64,000 nucleotides of DNA from an uncultured Collinsella sp. GTDB lineage: Bacteria > Actinomycetota > Coriobacteriia > Coriobacteriales > Coriobacteriaceae. How positions within the stretch are numbered: position 1 is the stretch's first letter; every line of letters starts with the position of its first letter. Under the pieces are notes generated by a model. That model was given only the letters and a program-made list of their open reading frames with translations, was not told the DNA's origin and searched no databases. This document shows, piece by piece, positions 45,201 through 53,901 of the stretch. A program made the translations under genes and the position numbers. The stretch is taken from positions 4,630 to 68,629 of the forward strand of contig CALFDJ010000040.1 of assembly GCA_937950325.1 (NCBI GenBank). Direction: 5' to 3'.

Positions 45201-46905
45201 TCCGCCGCACCACGACATCTACTCCATCGAGGACCTGGCAGAGCTGATCTTTGACCTTAAGAACGCCAACCCCGGCGCGCGCGTGTCGGTCAAGCTGGTC
45301 AGCGAGGCCGGCGTCGGCACCATCGCCACTGGTGTTGCCAAGGGCGCTGCCGACAAGATTTTGATCAGCGGCCACAACGGCGGCTCGGGTGCCGCTGCTC
45401 GCGATTCGATCTGGCACGCCGGTCTGCCGCTGGAGCTTGGCCTTGCCGAGGCCCAGCAGACGCTGCTGCAAAACGGCCTGCGCTCGCGCGTGGTGCTCGA
45501 GGCCGACGGCAAGCTCATGGACGGCACCGATGTTGCCGTCGCCTGCCTGCTGGGTGCCGAGGAGTTTGGCTTTGCGACCATGCCGCTCATCTCCATGGGC
45601 TGCCTCATGCAGCGCGACTGCCAGCAGGATACCTGCCCGGCCGGCATCGCCACGCAAAACTGTCGCCTGCGTCGCGGCTTCCGCGGCAAGCCGGAGCACG
45701 TCGAGCACTTTATGCTCTTTGTTGCCGAGCAGCTGCGCGAGGTCATGGCGAGCCTGGGCTTCCGCACCGTCGACGAGATGGTCGGCCATCCCGAGTGCCT
45801 GCGCCAGATTGAGGTCCCGGGCAACCGCAAGGCTAACCTGCTGGATCTGTCGCCCGTGCTGGCGAGCGCGACCTGTGAGTTTGGTGCCCATATCCCGGGT
45901 GCCGACGGCCGTCACTTCCTGCCCCAGATGGCTGCGGACAGCGAGCTCGAAAAGACGCTCGACTCCACGTTGTTTGTGCCCTATACGGCCGATGCCCGTG
46001 CGCACCTGCGTCCGATTCGCTTCCGCGCCGATATCGCCAACGTCAACCGCTGCGTGGGCACCATCTTGGGCAACGCGGTGACCAAGGCGCATCCCGAGGG
46101 CCTGCCCGCCGGCTCCATCACCATCGATTGCGATGGTTCGGCCGGTCAGAGCTTTGGCGCCTTCCTGCCGCGCGGCATTACGCTCAACGTGTGCGGCGAC
46201 GCCAACGACTACTTTGGCAAGGGCCTTTCGGGCGGCGAGGTGTCGGTGCGCCCCAACCCGCATGCGACCTACAAGTTCGACGAGAACATCATCGTGGGCA
46301 ACGTTGCGTTCTTTGGCGCTACGAGTGGCCGCGGCTTCATTAACGGCCTGGCCGGCCAGCGCTTTGGCGTACGCAACTCCGGTGCCACGGTGGTGGTCGA
46401 GGGCTGCGGCAACCATGGCTGCGAGTACATGACGGGAGGTCTGGCGCTCATCCTGGGCGAGGTCGGGCAGAACTTCGCCGCCGGCATGACGGGCGGCGTG
46501 GCTTACGTCTTTGACCAGTACGGCACGCTCGATGCCCGTGTGAACCACGAGAGCGTTGAGCTTAAAGCCCCGACGGCCGGTGAGCTGGCGCAGATTCGTG
46601 CGCTCGTCCAGGAGCACGTGGACGCGACGCAGAGCCCGCGCGGCATTAAGCTGCTCTACAGCTTTGAGACGATGAGCAAGCACTTTGTGAAGGTCATTCC
46701 GACCGAGTACGAGCGCGTGCTGGCGATTGTCGCCGCCGCCGAGGCCGTCGGCAAGACGCATGAGCAGGCCGAGGAGCTGGCGTTTGACATTGTGACCGGT
46801 CGCGCCGACGCCGCCGATGTCGCTCGCTTTGATGTGGCGGGTGGTGTCGCTGGCGCTGTGCCCGCCGCCGCCAGCTCTGTTGCTTCGACCAAGAAGGAGG
46901 CGTAA
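42208..46905 (+). CDS. gltB: Glutamate synthase, large subunit
   Basis: A 1565-aa enzyme that makes two glutamates from glutamine and 2-oxoglutarate. Twenty residues are removed to expose Cys21 (DHDACGIGALADI), the nucleophile of the glutaminase domain (to about 430). The FMN domain (about 850-1240) has KPGEGGHLPGKKV, SVKLVSEAGVG, ISGHNGGSGAA and the cluster-binding Cys residues in GCLMQRDCQQDTCPAG. The C-terminal beta helix (about 1290-1530) has GxxxG repeats such as GNVAFFGATSGRGF. GGGGAGG precedes the ATG. gltD follows after five bases. Confidence 0.97.
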   Translation: MQADSAQQQGLYRPEFDHDACGIGALADINGERHHQILDDALSILVNLEHRGGTGLEKNTGDGAGILFQVPHHFFRKEAQKCGQILPAEGDYGVAMLFFPQDDKGVEDARRVFEEGCAEAGVPLLFWREVPVDPHDLGETARACMPTILQAFLGRPDDTPAGDAFERRLYVCRRTIEKKADAEFALRDKIFYVCSMSSRTIVYKGMLVATQMRRFFIDLNDAAVKTAVALVHSRYSTNTTPSWERAHPNRFIIHNGEINTLKGNVNWIRAREPNLYSPVLQHDLERVMPIINREGSDSAILDNVLEFLVMNGRPLTRAASMLLPEPWDHNDSLSEERRAYDAYQSMLMEPWDGPAAIAFTDGRTLGAALDRNGLRPARYYVTRDGRFMLASEVGTIEVSPENILTSGCLGPGQMLEVDFARGRVIYNDELRARYAKEKPYRDWIAEETLTVDALDEPVAPTPAEDAEVSAAVRMAKLGYHWDDVDEVVRPMAQQGKAPLASMGIDAPLACLSKKTRSFFDYFYQLFAQVTNPPIDALREHMVTSTTLYLGNHGNLLEDSRTACQLVRLERPLLSEEEFERICAIDRVGFKTRRFRAVYRRDAGEGALQAALKQLAEDVEAAVRDGVNIVVLSDRAAAGEVPVPSLLAVGCVHNHLIRAGVRTFADIVVECGDAVSPHDFAALVGYSASGIYPYNAHACIRDLAAHGDLDVTAEQGIANYNKAATAGIVSIMSKMGISTVQSYHSAQIFEAVGFTPEFVNAYFAGTVSRVGGMGVEDVEREQNERYDAALAILKSPAPDQLPTLGLTKWRPLGGEDHLIDPQTVYLLQTACREDSYDTFKEYSARLHRTGRAVRLRDLLDFNASGRTPVSLDEVEPALNIVRRFNTGAMSYGSISKEAHECMAIAMNRLHGRSNSGEGGEDPRRETPLANGDSKNSAIKQVASARFGVTSRYLCSAFEIQIKMAQGAKPGEGGHLPGKKVYPWIAEVRQSTPGIGLISPPPHHDIYSIEDLAELIFDLKNANPGARVSVKLVSEAGVGTIATGVAKGAADKILISGHNGGSGAAARDSIWHAGLPLELGLAEAQQTLLQNGLRSRVVLEADGKLMDGTDVAVACLLGAEEFGFATMPLISMGCLMQRDCQQDTCPAGIATQNCRLRRGFRGKPEHVEHFMLFVAEQLREVMASLGFRTVDEMVGHPECLRQIEVPGNRKANLLDLSPVLASATCEFGAHIPGADGRHFLPQMAADSELEKTLDSTLFVPYTADARAHLRPIRFRADIANVNRCVGTILGNAVTKAHPEGLPAGSITIDCDGSAGQSFGAFLPRGITLNVCGDANDYFGKGLSGGEVSVRPNPHATYKFDENIIVGNVAFFGATSGRGFINGLAGQRFGVRNSGATVVVEGCGNHGCEYMTGGLALILGEVGQNFAAGMTGGVAYVFDQYGTLDARVNHESVELKAPTAGELAQIRALVQEHVDATQSPRGIKLLYSFETMSKHFVKVIPTEYERVLAIVAAAEAVGKTHEQAEELAFDIVTGRADAADVARFDVAGGVAGAVPAAASSVASTKKEA

Positions 46906-46910
46906 GTGCC

Positions 46911-48392
<1,482 letters not shown>

Positions 48393-48393
48393 A

Positions 48394-48463
48394 GTAGTCA
48401 TTTAAGAACGTCCCCAATGACTAGTCATTTTTTGTCTAGTCGTTGGGGACACTCTTTGCGAGC
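48394..48463. repeat. Family A repeat after gltD
   Basis: 48394-48424 matches the 32-bp arm at 11860-11891 with few changes, including AAGAACGTCCCCAATGACTA. A second unit TCTAGTCGTTGGGGACACTC lies at 48435-48454. The rest of the gap 48393-48745 shows no gene; TGTCGAC occurs twice at 48477 and 48498. Confidence 0.75.
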
Positions 48464-48745
48464 GATTTGCTCGTTTGTCGACGTACGGGTGTTTATTTGT
48501 CGACTTCTTGGGCTGTGGTCACCTGTTGTTTCTGTGGTGGCTGTGGGTATCTGGCTCAAAAGGGCGGGTTGGCCGTCTATGTTTACCTGCGGTTTTGTTG
48601 CGGTGCGCATTTTCGGTCAAGCTTTTCGTCAAGTGTTTGGTCAGCATCTGGTTTGCAGCCGGAGGCCTATTTTGCCCGCGCTGGTCGTGGCCGACCACCC
48701 TCCTCGTAAGCTCAAATTGAGGTCTATCAGTTTGAGGAGGATGCC

Positions 48746-49453
48746 ATGACTGACCACGCTTTAGACCGAGCGCAGCTAGCCGAAGCCGTCGGCAACGATA
48801 TTGCCGACATAGCCCATTTTTGGATGCTGCGGAAGTTCCAGTTTTTGGAGCCGGCACGCGAACAGTTCGAGATCATTGTCGACCCGTGGCTCAGCTATTG
48901 CACCGAGCCTTCGCAAAACGAAATCATGGCCTACAACATGGCGTTTACCGATTGGCTGCTCTTCGAGCGCCCCTATCGCCATGGCAAGACGCTGCTCGAG
49001 CTGTATGTTGACGAGCCGCCGGCATCGCTTTCGCCTGCCTCGCTCAAGCGGCTCGAGCAGGTACGCGACACGCAGTATTTCTCGCGCTTTGGCATTTTGG
49101 ACAAGGATCCTGCGAACGGCATAGTTGCGCTGAAGGATACGCGCACCGACCGTCGCTTTGATGTCTACGACCCGCATATCGTGCAAAAGGAGCATTGGAG
49201 CGACGGCGCGATTGCGGTGCGCCTCGCTTGCGTCGACGATGTCTGGCTGACGGCGGGACAGCTCTATCTGTACGACATCGCGCGCCTGAGTGACACGGCA
49301 GTCGATGGGCCGGGTGCGGTGCATCCGGAGGACCTGCAGGATGGCTTTGACACCTCGTGCATCAGCTTCTTTTTGCGCCTGGTCCGCGACATCATGGGCG
49401 CCCAGGGGCGCTACGTAAAGTCCCTCAACATCTACGAACAAGAATGGGAGTAG
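48746..49453 (+). CDS. Conserved-looking protein of unknown function
   Basis: A 235-aa soluble protein that I do not recognise. It is acidic, without signal peptide or membrane segment, and rich in aromatic residues (AHFWMLRKFQFLEPAREQFE; VDPWLSYCTEPSQNE; FTDWLLFERPYRHGKTLLEL). The middle (about 105-180) looks like a beta domain with DTRTDRRFDVYDP. GAGGAGG precedes the ATG. It has no operon partner: gltD is 353 bases upstream and family C repeats start 36 bases downstream. Composition resembles the core genes. Confidence 0.6.
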   Translation: MTDHALDRAQLAEAVGNDIADIAHFWMLRKFQFLEPAREQFEIIVDPWLSYCTEPSQNEIMAYNMAFTDWLLFERPYRHGKTLLELYVDEPPASLSPASLKRLEQVRDTQYFSRFGILDKDPANGIVALKDTRTDRRFDVYDPHIVQKEHWSDGAIAVRLACVDDVWLTAGQLYLYDIARLSDTAVDGPGAVHPEDLQDGFDTSCISFFLRLVRDIMGAQGRYVKSLNIYEQEWE

Positions 49454-49489
49454 GGGATGTGACTGGTGTCGCCCTACAGCCCTGACTTT

Positions 49490-49546
49490 GTCTCAATCTG
49501 TAACGTTTAGCGGCTGTTTGAGCCCGTAACTGTTACAGATTGAGAC
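49490..49546. repeat. Family C palindrome, copy C4
   Basis: Fully paired 15-base arms GTCTCAATCTGTAAC and GTTACAGATTGAGAC. It is 57 bases long, and 49 of these match C6 on the other side of the enclosed gene. Confidence 0.9.
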
Positions 49547-49569
49547 GGAAGGTTGGCGGCTGTCGAAAG

Positions 49570-49628
49570 ATCTTGTTCTGTAACAACTAGAGGCTCAAAG
49601 ACTGTCTTCCTGTTACAGATCAAGACAT
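49570..49628. repeat. Family C palindrome, copy C5
   Basis: ATCTTGTTCTGTAACA and TGTTACAGATCAAGACAT. Its last base is 18 bases before the chosen start of the enclosed gene. Confidence 0.88.
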
Positions 49629-49646
49629 TTGTCGGCGGAGGCAACG

Positions 49647-50723
49647 GTGACGATGGTCCATTTGTCTGACGTGGTGGTGACGAAAGTGTCTAATACCGTT
49701 CTCAAACACAAACATGCGACTCGCAACACGTTGGCGCGGAATAGAATGCTCGCGCGGCTCACGGAGACGGCCAAGCAAGGTGCGCTGCTCGCAACGCATG
49801 ACAATACCGAGCTCATGTGGCTGCGACGCCATGTTGGAACCGACGATATCGCGGAGCCCGAGCCGTACCTGTTCTGTTTTCAGCATGATTGGGATGCATT
49901 GACGCCGGCGGAGCGAGCGCTGAGGACTATCAAAGGGCTTGCGGAATTTCATCCCGATTGGGCGTTTTGGGGCTATGACGCGGCGCTTTTGTGGGGTCTG
50001 GAGGTGCCGAATGATCTGCTCGGGCCGCGCTTTCTTGTTAAGACGGGTTGTTCGGTGACGTTGAGCGGCGGGTGCAGGTTGTTGCGTCCGCAGATGGCGG
50101 GCGCGCTCGAGCGTGTTGATGGCGTGCGGGTGACGTCGTTTTGGCGCACGGTGGAGGATTGCTTACTGCGTGCGCCGTTCTCCTACGGGTTGGCGATTGC
50201 CGATTCTGCACTGCGGGCGAAAGGCGTATCACGTTGGGATTTGTGCGAGCGCCTCCGCGCCGATTGCGAGGGCAGGCGAGGGTATCGCAGGGCACAGGTG
50301 ATTGCGTCGTATGCGGACGGGCTGTCCGAAAACGGCGGCGAGTCTCGGTTCCGAGCGTTCTTTATTGCGTACGGCTTTCCAGTTCCGGAGCTGCAGGTGG
50401 AGTTTCGCGACCCGCTCGATTCGAGCCAGGTGTTTCGCGTCGACTATTTTTGGCGGCTCGAGAACGGGACGTGTGTCATCGGCGAGCTCGACGGGAAGGG
50501 AAAGTATACCCTGCAGGATGGTGGGGATCGGGGGTCGGTCGACCCATTCGTGGCAGAACGTCAGCGAGAGTCTCATCTGACGATGCTCGGGCACAAGGTG
50601 CTTCGGTTTACGTTTGATGAACTCAAGAACCCGGGGAAGCTGGCTGAAAAGATGAGACTGGCGGGAATTCAACAGCGGGCCGATCTGGCTGAGGAATGGA
50701 GACGCCAGTGGTATGGGCGCTGA
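49647..50723 (+). CDS. AbiEi-like N-terminus fused to a DUF559/Vsr-like nuclease-fold domain
   Basis: A 358-aa protein. Residues about 15-195 resemble actinobacterial AbiEi-type antitoxin proteins (ATHDNTELMWLRRH; WAFWGYDAALLWGLEVP; VRVTSFWRTVEDCLLRAP; AIADSALRAKGV). Residues about 225-335 fit the DUF559/very-short-patch-repair fold: E232 (GESRFRAFF), D266 (RVDYFW), E280-x-D282 with K284 (GELDGKGKY), then HLTMLGHKVLRFTFDEL. This places PD-(D/E)xK-like residues in order, so catalysis is possible. No AbiEii toxin partner is present. GGAGG is five bases before GTG 49647 and eleven before ATG 49653; either may be used. Pairs of family C palindromes flank it on both sides. Confidence 0.7.
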   Translation: MTMVHLSDVVVTKVSNTVLKHKHATRNTLARNRMLARLTETAKQGALLATHDNTELMWLRRHVGTDDIAEPEPYLFCFQHDWDALTPAERALRTIKGLAEFHPDWAFWGYDAALLWGLEVPNDLLGPRFLVKTGCSVTLSGGCRLLRPQMAGALERVDGVRVTSFWRTVEDCLLRAPFSYGLAIADSALRAKGVSRWDLCERLRADCEGRRGYRRAQVIASYADGLSENGGESRFRAFFIAYGFPVPELQVEFRDPLDSSQVFRVDYFWRLENGTCVIGELDGKGKYTLQDGGDRGSVDPFVAERQRESHLTMLGHKVLRFTFDELKNPGKLAEKMRLAGIQQRADLAEEWRRQWYGR

Positions 50724-50729
50724 GAGGTT

Positions 50730-50790
50730 TTGTCTCGATCTGTAACGTTTAGAAGTTGTTTGAGTTCGTAATTGTTACAGATCGAGACAA
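50730..50790. repeat. Family C palindrome, copy C6
   Basis: Perfect 17-base arms TTGTCTCGATCTGTAAC and GTTACAGATCGAGACAA. It begins seven bases after the stop codon of the enclosed gene. Confidence 0.9.
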
Positions 50791-50810
50791 ACCGGTGAAA
50801 CGTCGACCGA

Positions 50811-50871
50811 ATGTCTTGATCTGTAACATCAAGGGGCCCAATAACCCTGTACCTGTTACAGATCGAGACAT
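50811..50871. repeat. Family C palindrome, copy C7
   Basis: ATGTCTTGATCTGTAACA and TGTTACAGATCGAGACAT; one T-G pair interrupts an 18-base stem. C6 and C7 with the amidohydrolase promoter fill the gap 50724-51021. Confidence 0.9.
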
Positions 50872-51021
50872 TCCCCTGATGTTGCTGGGGTGGGGCTGCA
50901 ACGTATTCCGTCCCCCCCCACATCCCCTCTTCCCTCCGTTAACCGATATGTCCGCAGCAATCCTGCCGCGCTGGATAATAATGGACAGATGTTCAAGTTT
51001 TCTGAGGGGGAGGAGCTCGAT

Positions 51022-52392
51022 ATGGCGTCTGCCGATCGTTCCACGTTGTTTATCAATGCGACCGTCCTGGATGGCTCGAAACATATGGAGCCGCAGCCCG
51101 ATATGGCCGTGGCCGTTGAGCGCGGTGTCATCACGTGGATGGGGCCGAGTGCTGTGGCGCAGGCGCCTGCGGGTGCCGAGGTTATCGACCTGGCAGGTGC
51201 GTATCTCATGCCAGGCCTCATCAATATGCATGTGCATCTGTGCGGTTCGGGCAAGCCGGTTTCGGCGGGCGATGCGGGCGCGCTGATGAAGAAGCTCGAT
51301 AATCCCGTGGGGCGCGCCATCGTGCGCCATATTCTTAAGGGCAGCGCCCAACAACAACTGGCAAGTGGCGTGACCACGGTGCGCGGCGCGGGCGACCCGC
51401 TGTTTGCCGATCTTGCCGTGCGCGATGCTATCGATGCCGGCAAGTATCAAGGTCCTCGCCTGGTGGCGCCGGGAACGGGTGTCACGGTGCCGGGCGGCCA
51501 TGGTGCGGGTTTGTTCGCCCAGGTGGCCAACAGTCCCGCCGAGGCAGCCGAACAGGTGCGCGACCTGTATGCGCGCGGTGCCGACGTCATCAAGCTGTTC
51601 GTGACGGGCGGCGTGTTCGACGCTACCGAGGTGGGCGAGCCGGGTGTGCTGCGTATGCCGGTCGAGGTTGCCGCGGCGGCGTGCAAGGCGGCGCACGAGG
51701 TGGGCCTGCCGGTTATGGCTCATGTCGAGAGCACCGAAGGCGTGAAGGCCGCGCTTGAGGCCGGCGTCGATACGATCGAGCACGGTGCCCCGATGACTCC
51801 CGAGATCTTGGAACTGTACCGCGGCGCCGCGGGCACGCAGCTCGAGGGGCGTGCGCCCAGCGTTACCTGCACTATCAGCCCGGCGCTGCCGTTTGTATTG
51901 CTCGACCCGGAAAAGACCCATTCGACCGATACACAAAAGAAGAACGGTGACATCGTGTGCTCGGGCATCATCGAGAGCGCCCGTGCCGCACTGGAAGCTG
52001 GCGTTAAGGTGGGCCTTGGCACGGACTCGAGCTGCCCGTTCGTGACGCAGTACGACATGTGGCGTGAGGTGGCCTATTTTGCCAAGTATGTCGGCGTGGG
52101 CAACGCTTTCGCGCTGCATACGGCCACGCAGGTCAATGCCGAGCTGCTGGGGCTGGGCGGCGAGACCGGCACAATCGAGTGCGGCAAGGCCGCCGATATT
52201 CTGGTGACGCGCGAGAACCCGCTCGATGACCTGTGCGCACTGCGTGATCCGACGCACGTGATGTGTCGCGGTGATCTGGTGCGCAAGCTCAAGGTGAAGC
52301 GTATTCCCGAGGTGGACGCCGAGCTCGACGCGATTATGGCCATGCCTGCCGAGGCGTTGGCCGAGGAGCTTGCCCGCGATGGCGTGGCGTAA
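51022..52392 (+). CDS. Metal-dependent amidohydrolase (imidazolonepropionase-like)
   Basis: A 456-aa hydrolase of the amidohydrolase superfamily. Ligands are visible in order: HVHLCG (HxH, about 74-76), DVIKLFVTGG with the Lys that is carboxylated in two-metal members, VMAHVES, IEHGAPM, and GLGTDSSCPF with the catalytic Asp. Related enzymes act as prolidases or cleave cyclic amides; substrate cannot be inferred. GGAGGAGC is ahead of ATG 51022, while an in-frame extension to 50890 overlaps the repeats' edge and has no site. Confidence 0.87.
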   Translation: MASADRSTLFINATVLDGSKHMEPQPDMAVAVERGVITWMGPSAVAQAPAGAEVIDLAGAYLMPGLINMHVHLCGSGKPVSAGDAGALMKKLDNPVGRAIVRHILKGSAQQQLASGVTTVRGAGDPLFADLAVRDAIDAGKYQGPRLVAPGTGVTVPGGHGAGLFAQVANSPAEAAEQVRDLYARGADVIKLFVTGGVFDATEVGEPGVLRMPVEVAAAACKAAHEVGLPVMAHVESTEGVKAALEAGVDTIEHGAPMTPEILELYRGAAGTQLEGRAPSVTCTISPALPFVLLDPEKTHSTDTQKKNGDIVCSGIIESARAALEAGVKVGLGTDSSCPFVTQYDMWREVAYFAKYVGVGNAFALHTATQVNAELLGLGGETGTIECGKAADILVTRENPLDDLCALRDPTHVMCRGDLVRKLKVKRIPEVDAELDAIMAMPAEALAEELARDGVA

Positions 52393-52442
52393 GCGCGCGA
52401 TATGGCGATGCGACAAAGGGACAATCCTTTTGTCATAATCAG

Positions 52443-52478
52443 AAAAAGCCGAGGTCCCAGTGCGAGGCCTCGGCTTTT
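52443..52478. terminator. Bidirectional terminator between amidohydrolase and zinc-ribbon genes
   Basis: AAAAGCCGAGG...CCTCGGCTTTT: an 11-bp stem with A and T tracts on both sides. Confidence 0.88.
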
Positions 52479-52499
52479 ATTTGTCCCATAGTATGGCAG

Positions 52500-52973
52500 C
52501 TATGAGCGCGTCTCCATCTTGGCATGGCACTTGGGGCAGGTGACGCGGATCTTGCCTTTGCCCTTGGGAACGGAGAGCATCTGGCCGCAGTTGGGGCACT
52601 TAAGATAGGCCGTGGTCTTGCGGCCCTTCCACATCTTCTTGGCTGTGCGCTTGGCACGTTCAAAGTCTTCCTTGCTAGTACCGGCTGCGCGCGAGGCGTT
52701 GGCCGCTGCAGCTCCGCCGCCCAAGCTAGCTACAAACTTGCCCAAGCCGGGTACGTTTGCAGTCGCGGCGACAAAGGTCTCGTTCTCCTTGTGACGTGCG
52801 TCGATATTTTTGGACAGGCCGCGCAGCACGCCAATCACGATTACGGCGATGGCAATCCAGCTGAGCCACTGGATGCGGGCTATCGATCCGATCATCGCGA
52901 TGACGATGCCGGCAAAACCCATCACGATGGTGAGTTCATCGGCACCATTGCGACCCTTCATAAAGTCATTCAT
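52500..52973 (-). CDS. Membrane protein with C-terminal zinc ribbon
   Basis: A 157-aa protein with two hydrophobic segments (about 16-33 and 36-54), a basic helical middle (about 60-125) and a zinc ribbon at the end (CPNCGQ...CPKCHA). The product may bind nucleic acid or protein at the membrane; no function is known. ATG 52973 (MNDFMKGR) has GAAAGGC. It is downstream of nothing on its strand; csoR ends 147 bases upstream. Confidence 0.7.
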   Translation of the reverse strand: MNDFMKGRNGADELTIVMGFAGIVIAMIGSIARIQWLSWIAIAVIVIGVLRGLSKNIDARHKENETFVAATANVPGLGKFVASLGGGAAAANASRAAGTSKEDFERAKRTAKKMWKGRKTTAYLKCPNCGQMLSVPKGKGKIRVTCPKCHAKMETRS

Positions 52974-53024
52974 GCAAATTGCCTTTCGTTCGATATGCTG
53001 CACGCCTTTATACCCGATTTAGAG

Positions 53025-53107
53025 CAAGGGGGACAGGTTAATCTGCACCAATGTGGTGCAAACATACCTGTCCCCGGAATACCAAGACGGTGCAAAGAAA
53101 TCTGTCC
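53025..53107. repeat. Family B palindrome cluster
   Basis: GGGGACAGGT...ACCTGTCCCC (53030-53085 region) encloses TGCACC-AATGT-GGTGCA. A partial unit GGTGCAAAGAAATCTGTCCCC follows (53088-53108). Confidence 0.75.
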
Positions 53108-53119
53108 CCAATGCCCCTA

Positions 53120-53392
53120 TTACTTGGAGAGCTTGTCGACGACGCGTTCGATTTCGGCGAGCTTGGCGGCTTTGAGGTCTTCGTCGCCCGATTCGATTGC
53201 CGAAGTCACGCAGCCCTCGATATGCGCCTTGAGCACGTCGGCGTTAATGCGCGCGAGGAGCGCCTGCGTTGCCATGAGCTGCGTGGAAATATCGACGCAG
53301 TAACGGTCCTCCTCGACCATCCGCAAGATGCCGTCGATCTGGCCGCGTGCCGTCTTGAGCATGCGGGTCACCGATTTATGGTCTGCCATCAT
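53120..53392 (-). CDS. csoR: Copper-sensing repressor CsoR
   Basis: A 90-aa all-helical repressor. The Cu(I) site is C32, H57 and C61 (RYCVDIS; AHIEGC), with the 25- and 4-residue spacing of classical CsoR. RMLKTARGQIDGILRMVEED is the DNA-contacting start. With copper bound it leaves the DNA and lets copA be expressed. It lies on the minus strand after copA and copZ. ATG 53392 is chosen; the next codon is also ATG. Confidence 0.93.
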   Translation of the reverse strand: MMADHKSVTRMLKTARGQIDGILRMVEEDRYCVDISTQLMATQALLARINADVLKAHIEGCVTSAIESGDEDLKAAKLAEIERVVDKLSK

Positions 53393-53434
53393 GTCGGGTC
53401 CTCGTTTCTGGTCGATCTTCCGGATGTCCCCGTC

Positions 53435-53501
53435 AGTTGCGGTGAAATACGGACCGTTTAAAGGCCTAGGGCGGCACAACAGTCCGTATTTCACCGCAAC
53501 T
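53435..53501. repeat. Family E palindrome, copy 2, between copZ and csoR
   Basis: Arms 53435-53456 and 53480-53501 (AGTTGCGGTGAAATACGGAC and complement, 20 of 22 pairs). Same family as 39348-39414, but with a different loop. Confidence 0.85.
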
Positions 53502-53527
53502 TCTGAGGATTCAGTAGGCAGCGACTG

Positions 53528-53749
53528 CTATGCGGCGGTCACCGAAAGGGCGTGGAACTTCTCGCCGGCGCCCTCGACAGCGGCGGTGAGCTGCTCGACG
53601 GTCACGGTGTCGGCGCACTCCACCTGGACGGTCTGGGTCTCGTGATCGGCGTCGGCATCGGTCACGCCGGCCACGTTGAGCAACGCCGTCTCGACGGTGG
53701 CGTCGCAATGGCCGCACATGAGGCCGGAAGTCTTGATCGTGTAACGCAT
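53528..53749 (-). CDS. copZ: Copper chaperone CopZ (heavy-metal-associated domain)
   Basis: A 73-aa ferredoxin-like fold with the metal motif M11-C12-GH-C15. TVQVECADTVTVEQLTAAVE completes the beta-alpha-beta pattern. Such proteins carry Cu(I) to the CopA pump. A GGAGT-like site lies before the ATG. It lies between copA and csoR on the same strand. Confidence 0.9.
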   Translation of the reverse strand: MRYTIKTSGLMCGHCDATVETALLNVAGVTDADADHETQTVQVECADTVTVEQLTAAVEGAGEKFHALSVTAA

Positions 53750-53822
53750 GGGTGTACTCCTTATCGATTGAGAATATCTGACAGTTTAGTCGTGAACAGC
53801 GTCATCTTAAAGGTGTGCTGAG

Positions 53823-53900
53823 GTGCCCGAGATTGCCCCGAAAGAGGAGCGAAGCGTACTTGGGTACGCGAGCGACGGTTTGAGGGGCAAGGTCGGGTGC
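53823..53900. repeat. Long palindrome between copA and copZ
   Basis: CCCGA-GA-TTGCCCC and GGGGCAA-GG-TCGGG (53826-53838 with 53884-53897) enclose a GCGTAC/GTACGC hairpin. It could slow transcription after copA or protect the mRNA end. Confidence 0.65.
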
Positions 53901-53901
53901 T

